From an uncultured Aquimarina sp. (GTDB lineage: Bacteria > Bacteroidota > Bacteroidia > Flavobacteriales > Flavobacteriaceae), in contig CANMCO010000004.1 of the NCBI GenBank assembly GCA_947496355.1, forward strand, positions 310,001 to 374,000: DNA of 64,000 bases, given 5' to 3'. The first letter of the stretch is position 1. Every line of letters starts with the position of its first letter. Below the pieces are notes generated by a model. That model saw nothing but the letters and a program-made list of their open reading frames with translations, made no database searches and had not been told where the DNA came from. Made by a program: the position numbers and the translations under genes. Of the stretch, positions 26,204 through 34,907 are shown piece by piece.

Positions 26204-27921
26204 TGAACCGAAACATATTCTACGGTTCTAATAAATACATTATCTTTTATATATTTCTCATCTGCGGATGTATTAGTAATTGCGGCTAAAGCTGCTTCAA
26301 GTTCACTACGAGTAAACCTTTGCTTATGCGTAAAACCATGAGCAGCAAATTCGTCATTTCCTAATTTTATAGCATTTTCATTATAGAAATAAGTCCCTTT
26401 GGCCTTAATATTTCGCCATACTACACGACTACCTATCGGAGCGTCGTCTAAAATCTTACCCATAGAAAGGCTTGTTTTTTTAGGTGCTTTTCCTGGTGTT
26501 TGCTCAAATATTGCACTTCCCATCGCTTTTCTTTGATACATTTTTACAGCATTAAACCCTGTAGAATAATGCATCCGTAAATATAGTTTTCCTCCTTTCT
26601 TTTTAATCGTTTCAGAAAAACCATCTTCTCCAAATGTATGCCTACGAGCATACATATGTGCAGCTTGTACAAACTCTGCACAATCATACGCCCAACTTTT
26701 AAGGTTTCCTGCTTCAAAAAGTTCATCTACTCCTTTCCAAGCTTCTTCTGGTGTTCCTGTAAAATAAAGCATTCCTGCTTTTTCGTCATGAAGTTGCACA
26801 CTCATATCTGGGTCAGAAACTAATTTCCAATAAGACAAACCGGGTATATCAATTTCTTTTTCGTCATCCGTTGGTTCAAAATTTAGTTTAGAATTAAAAG
26901 TAACACCTTTCATTTTGGCAATAGCCTCTCTTAGATAATCTTCATAGCTCTCTTCCTCTATTTTTTTATCGATCATAGAAGTATATAAGCGATCTCGTAT
27001 CCTAAGCCACTTACGCACCAAAGGCATATCTATAGATGAAGATGGATTTAGACTTCTCGTTACTCCTGTTTCTTTTTCAAATTGCCGGTCAATATCTTTA
27101 TTTAATGTAGTCTGATCGGTGGTTGACATTAAATGGTACCCTTCTGACTCCCAACCTGGTCGATATGTATCTCCAGACAATAACGCAGACATCACCTTAA
27201 CCAAATCTTCACCAGATAAAGTACTGATGATTTCTTTTCTGGCCGTATCAAATCTATATAATGTTTGACGTACAGGGTAAGTTGCTCGTTTAATTGTCCT
27301 CACAATATTATTAATGTTAATAGTAGAAGATGTAAGCTGTTTGTGAATTTCTGCCCAAAGTGTTCCTGTATTATAAATCTTTTTTGCCCAATTATAAATG
27401 TCATCAAATATATTTCTCTGAATAATCCCGTTCTTATTACCAGATTGTTGCAAAACATGAGTTAATTCATGAGCCAATAGCTTATTCCCTTCTCGTGTAT
27501 TTGGATTATACTGTCCTTTATTAAAGTAAATATCATTGCCGTTTGTAAATGCTCTAGCACCAAGTTTATAATTCATTTGTTCCGCATCATGACCTGTATG
27601 TATTTTGACATTACTAAAATCCGCCCCAAAGTTTTTTTCCATAACTCTTTTAGCACTTCTTCCTAGCGACACTCCCCCACCCTTACTATCTTGTAATTGA
27701 GTTTCAATAGTTTTTCCTGAATCTTTATTTTGCAACGATACCTTTGATTGATCTTTTTGTGAACCCTGGTCAGATTTAGACTGAATAGTAGGTGATTTAA
27801 AAAATGAATTGCCATTTTGAGATGATGACGAAAAAATTCCTCGTCTGGTATTTTTAAAAAAAGGTTCTTCTGAAGAGTAGGTCTCTGAAGTAGGTCTTTT
27901 CCTTTTTGCTGAAGTTCTCAT
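26200..27921 (-). CDS. DUF4157 (eCIS core) protein with Tgl-like transglutaminase domain
   Basis: 573 residues from the ATG at 27921; MRTS resembles the MRVS start of the other DUF4157 protein. A leader with two FF pairs ends SPTIQSK (about 43-48). The DUF4157 module spans about 86-162 with HELTH at 151-155. The last 170 residues match Bacillus Tgl protein-glutamine gamma-glutamyltransferase: YDCAEFV (C414), VVWRN, then ENAIKLGNDEFAAHG with E515 and H528. The Glu-to-His distance of 13 equals that of E187/H200 in B. subtilis Tgl, with several identical residues between. Tgl crosslinks glutamine to lysine side chains. It is probably an injected or released effector; delivery genes are not in the window. 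Confidence 0.85.
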   Translation of the reverse strand: MRTSAKRKRPTSETYSSEEPFFKNTRRGIFSSSSQNGNSFFKSPTIQSKSDQGSQKDQSKVSLQNKDSGKTIETQLQDSKGGGVSLGRSAKRVMEKNFGADFSNVKIHTGHDAEQMNYKLGARAFTNGNDIYFNKGQYNPNTREGNKLLAHELTHVLQQSGNKNGIIQRNIFDDIYNWAKKIYNTGTLWAEIHKQLTSSTININNIVRTIKRATYPVRQTLYRFDTARKEIISTLSGEDLVKVMSALLSGDTYRPGWESEGYHLMSTTDQTTLNKDIDRQFEKETGVTRSLNPSSSIDMPLVRKWLRIRDRLYTSMIDKKIEEESYEDYLREAIAKMKGVTFNSKLNFEPTDDEKEIDIPGLSYWKLVSDPDMSVQLHDEKAGMLYFTGTPEEAWKGVDELFEAGNLKSWAYDCAEFVQAAHMYARRHTFGEDGFSETIKKKGGKLYLRMHYSTGFNAVKMYQRKAMGSAIFEQTPGKAPKKTSLSMGKILDDAPIGSRVVWRNIKAKGTYFYNENAIKLGNDEFAAHGFTHKQRFTRSELEAALAAITNTSADEKYIKDNVFIRTVEYVSVH

Positions 27922-28086
27922 AAGCATTCTGTTTTCATAATTGAAGATACAAATTATTTCGTTTTCAATCCTCCTAAACAAACTGAAAACCAAAAATTTA
28001 AGGAGTAAAAAATTTCTTTTTTCAAATTTAAAAAACTACAAAGAATTGGTATCTTGCATAGTAATTAAACAAACAAATTCGTCGAA

Positions 28087-28623
28087 ATGATCAACTCTAA
28101 AACAATATCAGCGGTATTAATTACATTGTTTTGCTTGGGAAATACAATTACAGCTCAAGAAGCTGCCATTCACAGTAAAATAAATTCAGATATGTATGAA
28201 AACTTTTCTAAAGCATTTGCGACCTTGGATTATGATTTATTTGCTTCAATTCATAGTAAAGACATGATTAGAATTACTGGAGGAGATGGTGGAGAAATAA
28301 AGGATGTAAAAACTTATTTAAAGGGGTATCAAAAAAGGTGGTCAGATCCAAAAAGAAAACCTGCTCCTATTGATTTTAGGCTTTTTGAAAGGGTATACTC
28401 TGATTCTTTAGTTTCTGAGAGAGGAATTTATAGAGTAACCTATACAGATGATAAAAATCAAGTAAGCTATTCTTATGGTCAATTTCATGTATTGTTAAGG
28501 CTAGAAGGTGGAAACTGGAGAATTTTAATTGATTACGATTCTAATGAAGGAAAAAGTATCAATAAAACTAGCTATGATAGTGCTTTTCCTCTTTCAGAGT
28601 ATAAAAAGTATTGGAAACATTAG
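28087..28623 (+). CDS. Secreted SnoaL/NTF2-like (DUF4440-type) protein
   Basis: 178 residues with a cleavable signal peptide (about 1-23, ending TITAQ). The mature protein has the alpha+beta cone pattern of NTF2-like proteins: FSKAFATLDYDLFASIHSKD, then ITGGDGGEIKD, and closing beta strands YSYGQFHVLLRLEGGNWRIL. Such proteins bind or turn over small ligands. No catalytic set can be assigned. It is a single gene between the DUF4157 gene and lspA. Confidence 0.75.
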   Translation: MINSKTISAVLITLFCLGNTITAQEAAIHSKINSDMYENFSKAFATLDYDLFASIHSKDMIRITGGDGGEIKDVKTYLKGYQKRWSDPKRKPAPIDFRLFERVYSDSLVSERGIYRVTYTDDKNQVSYSYGQFHVLLRLEGGNWRILIDYDSNEGKSINKTSYDSAFPLSEYKKYWKH

Positions 28624-28642
28624 AATAATCCGCAGTTTCTAT

Positions 28643-28650
28643 TACTTTTG
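28643..28650 (+). promoter_or_regulatory. TAnnTTTG box of lspA
   Basis: TACTTTTG, 29 bases before the lspA ATG. The nearest upstream TTG is 29 bases away, longer than usual. Confidence 0.45.
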
Positions 28651-28679
28651 AAAAATTCATTCCCCTTTTTTAAACTCAG

Positions 28680-29195
28680 ATGAAGATTACACCAAAATTA
28701 AGAATCATACTGGTCCTTTCGCTCGTATTACTAAATATTAGTTGTGACCAGATTTCAAAAAATGTGGTACGTCGGGCTATTGAGCCATACCAACGCATAG
28801 AAATTTTTAAGGACAATTTTGTACTAACCAAAGTAGAGAATAGAGGTGCAGCATATAGTCTAGGATCTGATCTGGGCCCGGCACTAAAAATAATTCTGTT
28901 GCAAATTCTCCCGATACTTGTTTTGCTAATTCTGTTAAGACAAATACTTATCAAAACTAATTACTCTAGAGAGACCATTATTGGTTTTGCATTTATTATT
29001 GGTGGAGGAATTGGTAATCTTTTTGATCGTATTGTATATGGCTCTGTTACTGATTTTCTTATTTTGGATTTAGGAATTATAAAGACAGAGATATTCAATA
29101 TGGCTGATGTTTCCATCATGTTTGGATCGCTTTTGGTTCTCACAAGTGCTATTTTCAACAAAAAAGATTCATTTTTTAGAGAAAAAACCCAATAA
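28680..29195 (+). CDS. lspA: Lipoprotein signal peptidase (signal peptidase II)
   Basis: 171-residue inner-membrane aspartyl protease that cleaves prolipoprotein signals after lipidation; this window alone encodes several substrates. Four membrane helices are visible. Conserved blocks are DQISK (23-27), NRGAAYSLG, GNLFDR with catalytic D116 and NMADVSI with catalytic D143. Length and motifs are standard. The next gene starts one base after its stop. Confidence 0.95.
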   Translation: MKITPKLRIILVLSLVLLNISCDQISKNVVRRAIEPYQRIEIFKDNFVLTKVENRGAAYSLGSDLGPALKIILLQILPILVLLILLRQILIKTNYSRETIIGFAFIIGGGIGNLFDRIVYGSVTDFLILDLGIIKTEIFNMADVSIMFGSLLVLTSAIFNKKDSFFREKTQ

Positions 29196-29196
29196 A

Positions 29197-29802
29197 ATGA
29201 GCTGGATCAAAGAGATATCATATTCTGAGGCTACTGGTCAATTAAAGAAAATTTATGACCGCATAAAAGGGCCTAACAACAATATTGATAATGTATTGTC
29301 AATCCATAGTTTGCGACCGCATACCCTTATTGGGCATATGGGATTGTATAAAAATGTACTTCATAACGCTAATAACACCTTGCCCAAATGGTATTTAGAG
29401 ACCCTAGGTGTGTATGTAAGTAGTCTTAACCAATGCAATTACTGTATAGATCATCATTCTGCCGGATTAAAACGATTACTTAATGATGATTCTAAATTTC
29501 ACGAGATCATGTCTTGTTTGACGACTGATGATATCAAACTTCAATTTAAGTATCAATACCTAGCAGGATTGCAATACGCTAAGCAATTAACATTGTCACA
29601 TCACACCATTACAGAATCTGATATTCACAGTCTTAGAGAACATAAACTTTCAGACGGAGAAATCCTAGAGATTAATCAAGTGGTTAGTTATTTTAATTAT
29701 GTAAACAGAACTGTAGTTGGACTGGGAGTTAATACAGATGGAGATATCATAGGGCTTTCGCCAAACGAAAGTGATGACCCTGATAATTGGAGTCATTCAT
29801 AA
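29197..29802 (+). CDS. Carboxymuconolactone decarboxylase/AhpD-like peroxidase-related protein
   Basis: 201 residues. The AhpD-like fold is marked by the redox motif CNYCIDHHSAG, with a CxxC and a nearby histidine, as in uncharacterised peroxidase-related enzymes. It probably reduces peroxides or acts as a thiol oxidoreductase. A longer frame overlapping lspA exists, but the ATG at 29197 directly after the lspA stop is much better. It likely forms an operon with lspA and ends at a strong terminator. Confidence 0.87.
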   Translation: MSWIKEISYSEATGQLKKIYDRIKGPNNNIDNVLSIHSLRPHTLIGHMGLYKNVLHNANNTLPKWYLETLGVYVSSLNQCNYCIDHHSAGLKRLLNDDSKFHEIMSCLTTDDIKLQFKYQYLAGLQYAKQLTLSHHTITESDIHSLREHKLSDGEILEINQVVSYFNYVNRTVVGLGVNTDGDIIGLSPNESDDPDNWSHS

Positions 29803-29804
29803 AT

Positions 29805-29840
29805 AAAAAAACGCATGATTCAAAAATCATGCGTTTTTTT
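29805..29840. terminator. Bidirectional terminator before glyA
   Basis: Perfect 16-base stem AAAAAAACGCATGATT / AATCATGCGTTTTTTT around CAAA. It ends the lspA unit and the convergent glyA transcript. Confidence 0.9.
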
Positions 29841-29863
29841 CTATCATTTAAAATCTGAAAAAC

Positions 29864-31138
29864 TTATCCAACGAACAATGGTTTATCTGCCATCATTGCA
29901 TTCACATCATCTGCTATAGCATGTAATGCATCTTCATTTTCTACATTCGCAATCACTCTATCAATAAGTTCAACGATTGCTAACATATCATTTTCTCTAA
30001 GCCCTCTGGTTGTAACAGCCGCAACACCAATACGAATACCCGAAGTTACAAACGGTGATTTATCATCAAATGGCACCATATTCTTGTTTACAGTAATTTC
30101 AGCTACACCCAATGCCTCCTCGGCTTGTTTACCGGTAACTCCTTTATTACGTAAATCGATAAGCATCATGTGATTATCTGTTCCGTTAGAAATCACTTCG
30201 TATCCTTTTTGTACAAATGCTTCAGCCATTACTGCAGCATTTTTCTTTACTTGCACGATATAGTGTAAAAACTTATCCGTTAGTGCTTCTCCAAATGCAA
30301 TTGCTTTTGCAGCAATAATATGTTCTAAAGGTCCTCCTTGATTTCCAGGAAATACTGCACTATCTAATAAAGAAGACATCATGCGTTTTTTTCCGTTCTT
30401 AAGAGTAATCCCAAAAGGATTTTCAAAATCCTCTCCCATTAAAATAAGTCCTCCTCTAGGTCCTCTTAATGTTTTATGCGTTGTAGTACTAACTATGTGA
30501 CAATGAGGAACAGGATCCGAAATGACACCTTTTGCTATCAAACCAGCTGGATGTGCGATATCCGCAAAAAGAATTGCCCCTACACTGTCTGCTATTTCTC
30601 TAAATCTTTTATAATCAATCTCTCTTGAATAAGCAGATGCTCCTGCGATGATCAATTGTGGCTTTTCGGCTGTGGCAATCTCCTGAATTTTATCATAATC
30701 TAGTCTTCCTGTCTCCTTCTCTACTCCATAAAAAACAGGATTGTATAATTTACCCGAAAAATTAACGGGTGAACCATGAGTCAAATGTCCACCATGCGAA
30801 AGATCAAAACCTAATATTTTATCTCCTGGTTTAAGACACGCATGGTACACTGCCGTATTAGCCTGTGAGCCCGAATGAGGTTGTACATTGGCATAAGCCG
30901 CTCCAAATAATTCTTTTGCTCGATCAATAGCGATCTGCTCAACAACATCTACTACTGCACAGCCTCCATAATATCTTTTGCCAGGATATCCCTCGGCGTA
31001 CTTATTAGTTAGTACAGAACCTGCTGCTTCCATTACTTGTTCACTTACAAAATTCTCGGAGGCAATAAGTTCCAATCCATTAATTTGACGTTCCCTTTCG
31101 TCTTGGATTAAATCAAAAATTTGTTCGTCGCGTTGCAT
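29864..31138 (-). CDS. glyA: Serine hydroxymethyltransferase
   Basis: 424-residue PLP enzyme that interconverts serine and glycine with tetrahydrofolate. Family motifs include LIASENFVS near the N-terminus, [13 protein letters not shown] and [15 protein letters not shown], which carries the PLP lysine. It is full length. A complete TTG-N19-TACTTTTG promoter lies 27 bases upstream, and a terminator follows. It is transcribed alone. Confidence 0.97.
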   Translation of the reverse strand: MQRDEQIFDLIQDERERQINGLELIASENFVSEQVMEAAGSVLTNKYAEGYPGKRYYGGCAVVDVVEQIAIDRAKELFGAAYANVQPHSGSQANTAVYHACLKPGDKILGFDLSHGGHLTHGSPVNFSGKLYNPVFYGVEKETGRLDYDKIQEIATAEKPQLIIAGASAYSREIDYKRFREIADSVGAILFADIAHPAGLIAKGVISDPVPHCHIVSTTTHKTLRGPRGGLILMGEDFENPFGITLKNGKKRMMSSLLDSAVFPGNQGGPLEHIIAAKAIAFGEALTDKFLHYIVQVKKNAAVMAEAFVQKGYEVISNGTDNHMMLIDLRNKGVTGKQAEEALGVAEITVNKNMVPFDDKSPFVTSGIRIGVAAVTTRGLRENDMLAIVELIDRVIANVENEDALHAIADDVNAMMADKPLFVG

Positions 31139-31164
31139 GTATTCTTAGTTTGTTAATAAAGGAG

Positions 31165-31194
31165 CAAAAGTATGAAATACATTTCTTAAATCAA
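31165..31194 (-). promoter_or_regulatory. Promoter of glyA
   Basis: TTG, 19 bases and TACTTTTG on the minus strand: a near-ideal Bacteroidota promoter ending 26 bases before the glyA ATG. Confidence 0.75.
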
Positions 31195-31657
31195 CTTAAA
31201 CAATCCCTAATAAATATAAACAACTTGTTCACATTCTAACGCATTACAATTGATATATAGAAGTAACTAGCACATTGTTAAAAGCAGCTCTTATTTTAGG
31301 ACACAATCTGCAGATGAAGGATTATATTTCTTTAAAATCATCTTACATAAAAGTAGTAAGCCCTATAGAAACATATGTATTACCAAATCTTATGATTTTT
31401 TTAAATATTTTTCATGTAATAAAAAACTTTTAACCGTACGAAAATTATATATTTGATTATAAGAATTGAAGTTCTTTAAAGTTTTAATTTCTTCGTTAAA
31501 AATTTAGATTTAAGACTCCGAAAATTGTTTTTTTATTTACCTCAGCAACATTTAAGTAAATAAAACAGTCTTTTTAAATATATTTTTTGACATATTTCAC
31601 AATCAAAAGAAAGATTTTAAATAACTTCATGATCACAAAACCTAATAAAAAATTACA
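31195..31657. other. Long AT-rich intergenic region between glyA and fah
   Basis: About 460 bases with no convincing reading frame. A TATATTTG box sits at 31448-31455 on the plus strand, about 200 bases before the fumarylacetoacetase ATG, without a -33 TTG. I see no riboswitch-like fold or tRNA. It may be a long 5' leader. Confidence 0.45.
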
Positions 31658-32938
31658 ATGCCCATAACCGCAAATTATCCTGACAGAAAAACGTGGATTA
31701 ACATCCCCTCAAATACTGATTTTCCAATACAAAATATTCCGTTTGGAGTATTCCTTACTAGAGATGATATCATTACTATAGGAACTAGAATAGGTGATAC
31801 TGCAATAGATTTGGGTGCGCTTCATCAATTGGGTTACTTTGAAGGAATCCCATTAACAGATGACATTTTCTTACAAGATTCTTTAAATGACTTTATATCT
31901 GATGGAAAAAAAACCTGGAGATTGGTTCGTAATCGCATAGCGGATATCTTTGATGCTGAAAATGATGCTTTAAAAAATAACAAAAAACATAGGCAAGAAG
32001 TCTTGTTTTCATTAGATGAAATCGAAATGCAACTTCCTGTGAGTGTAGGTGACTATACCGATTTCTATAGCAGTATAGAACATGCTACAAACGTAGGCAC
32101 GATGTTTAGAGGTAAGGAAAATGCTTTGATGCCTAACTGGCTGCATCTTCCTGTGGGTTATCACGGTAGAAGTAGTTCTATTATTCCATCTGGTATTCCT
32201 GTTCATCGTCCTCAAGGTCAGAAATTAACAAATGGCGCTACTGAGCCTATTTTCGGCCCTTCAAGATTGGTTGATTTTGAACTTGAAATGGCTTTTATAA
32301 CCACCGATGCTAATCAATTAGGAGAACCTATTCCAATAGAAGAAGCCGAAGATTATATATTTGGAATGGTTTTATTTAATGACTGGAGCGCCAGAGATAT
32401 TCAAAAATGGGAATATGTACCTCTAGGGCCATTTTTGGGTAAAAACTTTGCTTCATCTATATCACCTTGGATCGTTACGTTAGATGCTTTAGAACCCTAC
32501 AGAACTAAAGGCCCTAAACCACTAAAAAAACAACTCCCATATCTTCAATCTAAAGGGGAGAAAAGTTTTGATATAAATCTTGAAGTTGCTATTCAACCAG
32601 AAAAACAGATAGAAACTATAGTTTCTAGGAGTAACTTTAAACATATGTACTGGAATATGGCTCAACAACTTACTCATCATACAATAAATGGTTGCCCTGT
32701 AAATTCTGGTGATATGATGGGTAGTGGAACTTTATCAGGCCCTACTCCTGATTCTTATGGCTCTATGTTAGAATTAAGCTGGCGTGGAGAAAAACCCGTA
32801 CAACTTAAATCTGGTGGTAGTCGAAAGTTCATAGAAGATAATGACACTGTTATCATTAGAGGATACTGTGAAAAAGATGGTGTACGAATTGGCTTTGGAG
32901 AAGTATCTACCAAATTACTTCCGGTATTCAAAAAATGA
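31658..32938 (+). CDS. fahA: Fumarylacetoacetase
   Basis: 426 residues, the length of eukaryote-type fumarylacetoacetases, which split fumarylacetoacetate in the last step of tyrosine catabolism. The N-terminal SH3-like domain begins with IPFGVFLTR. Catalytic-domain motifs are DFYSSIEHATNVGTMFRG, PVGYHGRSSSI, LFNDWSARDIQKWEYVPLGPF and GSGTLSGPT. These cover the metal-binding acids and the catalytic histidine. No other tyrosine-degradation genes are adjacent. A terminator follows. Confidence 0.95.
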   Translation: MPITANYPDRKTWINIPSNTDFPIQNIPFGVFLTRDDIITIGTRIGDTAIDLGALHQLGYFEGIPLTDDIFLQDSLNDFISDGKKTWRLVRNRIADIFDAENDALKNNKKHRQEVLFSLDEIEMQLPVSVGDYTDFYSSIEHATNVGTMFRGKENALMPNWLHLPVGYHGRSSSIIPSGIPVHRPQGQKLTNGATEPIFGPSRLVDFELEMAFITTDANQLGEPIPIEEAEDYIFGMVLFNDWSARDIQKWEYVPLGPFLGKNFASSISPWIVTLDALEPYRTKGPKPLKKQLPYLQSKGEKSFDINLEVAIQPEKQIETIVSRSNFKHMYWNMAQQLTHHTINGCPVNSGDMMGSGTLSGPTPDSYGSMLELSWRGEKPVQLKSGGSRKFIEDNDTVIIRGYCEKDGVRIGFGEVSTKLLPVFKK

Positions 32939-32956
32939 TACCACTACAACTATTAT

Positions 32957-32991
32957 AAAACCTCGAAAAATTTGATTTCGAGGTTTTTTTG
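32957..32991 (+). terminator. Terminator of fahA
   Basis: Perfect stem AAAACCTCGAAA / TTTCGAGGTTTT followed by more T. Confidence 0.9.
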
Positions 32992-33044
32992 TTATCTTTT
33001 GGCACTAAAATTGTTTTTACTACCCACATCAAAACATTATTAAC

Positions 33045-34235
33045 ATGAAAAAACTAATACTCCTATTTACTATACTAGCGATCGCATCGTCTTGTAGCAG
33101 TGTTAAACAAACGGAAAAAGCACTTAATACGGGAAATTATGATCAAGCAATAAATATTGCCTTAAACAAACTTAAGACCAATAAAGATAAAAAAGGAAAA
33201 CAACCTTATATCTTAATGCTAGAGGAAGCCTATGCAAAAGTTGTTGATCGGGATAGAAATGCTATTGATTACCTAGAAAAAGATGGGAATCCTGCAAATC
33301 TTGAACGTATGTATAATACATATCTCTCTTTGAGGGATAGACAGGAAGGTATAAAACCGTTACTCCCCTTATATCTTGCAGAACAAGGTCGTAGTGCAAA
33401 TTTCTCAATGGACAATTATGACCAAAGAATTATAACTACAAAAGATAAGCTTTCTAAATACTTATATGATAGCGCCAAAGGGTTGTTGTCTACAGCAAAA
33501 AGAAAAGCTGATTTTAGATCGGTATATGAAAATCTAGTATACTTAGATAAAATTACTCCTAATTATAAAAATACAGCAGATTTAATAGAAGAAGCTCATC
33601 TAAAAGGAACTGATTTTGTAAAAGTTTCTATGAAGAATAAAACAAATGTTATTATTCCTAAACGATTAGAAACTGATTTACTAAATTTTGGAACATACGG
33701 TCTTAATGACCTATGGACAGTGTATCATAACAAACCTCAAAAATCCGTAAAGTATGACTATTCAATGGAGGTTACGTTTAGAGAAATTAATATTTCTCCG
33801 GAGCAAATTCGTGAGCGTCAGCTAGAAAGAGAGAAACAGGTTAAAGATGGCTGGGAATACCTTTTGGATGAAGAAGGAAATGTTGTAAAAGATGAAGAAG
33901 GAAATAAAATAAAGGTAGATAAAATGGCAACTGTTCGTTGTGAGTATTACGAATTCAAACAGTTTAAAGCTGCTAATGTTGTAGGTAATATTCAGTATAA
34001 AAACTTAAGAACAAAGCAACTTCTAGATGCTTTCCCTCTAGTAAGCGAGTATGTTTTTGAACATATCTATGCAAATTTTAATGGTGATAAGCGTGCCCTA
34101 GAAGATGATTTAGTGAGATACCTAGGGTTACAAGCTGTTCAGTTTCCTTCTAATGAGCAAATGGTATATGATTCTGGTGAGGATTTAAAAAACAAATTGA
34201 AGAGTATTATTACCAATTATAGTTTTAGACAATAG
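33045..34235 (+). CDS. TPR-like lipoprotein of unknown function
   Basis: 396 residues with a lipoprotein signal ending ASSC (C17). The first 150 mature residues resemble tetratricopeptide-like helices (ALNTGNYDQAINIALNKL). The C-terminal half is mixed, with a repetitive acidic/lysine segment (DEEGNVVKDEEGNKIKVDK). Close relatives are common in Flavobacteriaceae, but I know no function. It has its own strong terminator and is probably monocistronic. Confidence 0.8.
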   Translation: MKKLILLFTILAIASSCSSVKQTEKALNTGNYDQAINIALNKLKTNKDKKGKQPYILMLEEAYAKVVDRDRNAIDYLEKDGNPANLERMYNTYLSLRDRQEGIKPLLPLYLAEQGRSANFSMDNYDQRIITTKDKLSKYLYDSAKGLLSTAKRKADFRSVYENLVYLDKITPNYKNTADLIEEAHLKGTDFVKVSMKNKTNVIIPKRLETDLLNFGTYGLNDLWTVYHNKPQKSVKYDYSMEVTFREINISPEQIRERQLEREKQVKDGWEYLLDEEGNVVKDEEGNKIKVDKMATVRCEYYEFKQFKAANVVGNIQYKNLRTKQLLDAFPLVSEYVFEHIYANFNGDKRALEDDLVRYLGLQAVQFPSNEQMVYDSGEDLKNKLKSIITNYSFRQ

Positions 34236-34253
34236 TCAATAATTCATAGAACA

Positions 34254-34298
34254 AAAAAAGAAAAAGGAGATCACGCATATGATCTCCTTTTTCTTTTT
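34254..34298. terminator. Bidirectional terminator before ytxJ
   Basis: Long stem AAAAAGAAAAAGGAGATCA / TGATCTCCTTTTTCTTTTT around a six-base loop. It serves the lipoprotein gene and the convergent ytxJ. Confidence 0.9.
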
Positions 34299-34308
34299 AT
34301 AAAATCTA

Positions 34309-34704
34309 CTATACAAACTGGTGTAACACCTGCGGTGTAATCATACTATGAGAAGAGTGATGAACAGTTTCTCCGTTCCTAATCACTATAAACTGCGGAG
34401 ACTCATGAAAAACCTGAAACCTTGCAGAAATCTCTGAAGACACATCGCGATAATTAAGCAAATCAAGATAATACAGGTCTATTTGATTTTCATCAATATC
34501 GAAACTACTTTCAAAATTACGAATTACCATTCTACTAATACCACAGCGTGTAGAATGCTTAAATATTGCTTGGGTCTTCGTTTTAGAAGATTTTGTAATC
34601 TTATCCAATTGCTCTATAGAGTTTAACTCTTGCCAAGGCAAAGCTTGTTTTTCTTCTTTTGGTTCCTTTTCTTCAGATCCAAATAATTTATTAAATATTC
34701 CCAT
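34309..34704 (-). CDS. ytxJ: Bacillithiol-system redox-active protein YtxJ
   Basis: 131 residues with a thioredoxin-like fold of the YtxJ (DUF2847) family. The single redox cysteine is in KHSTRCGIS (C54), as in monothiol family members. This family goes with bacillithiol metabolism in Firmicutes and many Bacteroidota and is proposed to remove bacillithiol from proteins. The first 20 residues are a charged leader. A TAAATTTG box lies at 34730-34737. Confidence 0.88.
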   Translation of the reverse strand: MGIFNKLFGSEEKEPKEEKQALPWQELNSIEQLDKITKSSKTKTQAIFKHSTRCGISRMVIRNFESSFDIDENQIDLYYLDLLNYRDVSSEISARFQVFHESPQFIVIRNGETVHHSSHSMITPQVLHQFV

Positions 34705-34729
34705 TCCTTACTCTTATACTAATATTCTA

Positions 34730-34737
34730 CAAATTTA
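34730..34737 (-). promoter_or_regulatory. TAnnTTTG box of ytxJ
   Basis: TAAATTTG on the minus strand, 25 bases before the ytxJ ATG; no matching -33 TTG. Confidence 0.4.
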
Positions 34738-34907
34738 GTCAAATGATTTTTAAAATCAGCTTCGACCATTTATTTGTCGTCGTAAAATCCGTAACTTTAC
34801 AATAAGCCAAAAAGTCAGTAAAACCAAGCGATAGCAAGACATTTTGACATAATCACTCAATAGGAATGTTATTTGATCTCCTAGTACCGAACTCAAAATA
34901 AATAATA

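Noticed and set aside
26200..27993. Longer form of the second DUF4157 protein with a hydrophobic N-terminus
   Set aside because: The first DUF4157 protein begins MRVS, and the ATG at 27921 gives a matching MRTS start; the extension matches nothing.
31195..31657. Possible riboswitch in the long gap beside glyA
   Set aside because: The glyA promoter leaves a leader of only about 20 bases, and no glycine- or folate-type riboswitch core was seen in the gap.
34254..34298. Long inverted repeat as a regulatory operator
   Set aside because: It sits between two convergent gene ends and has A and T tracts on both sides, so a bidirectional terminator explains it.
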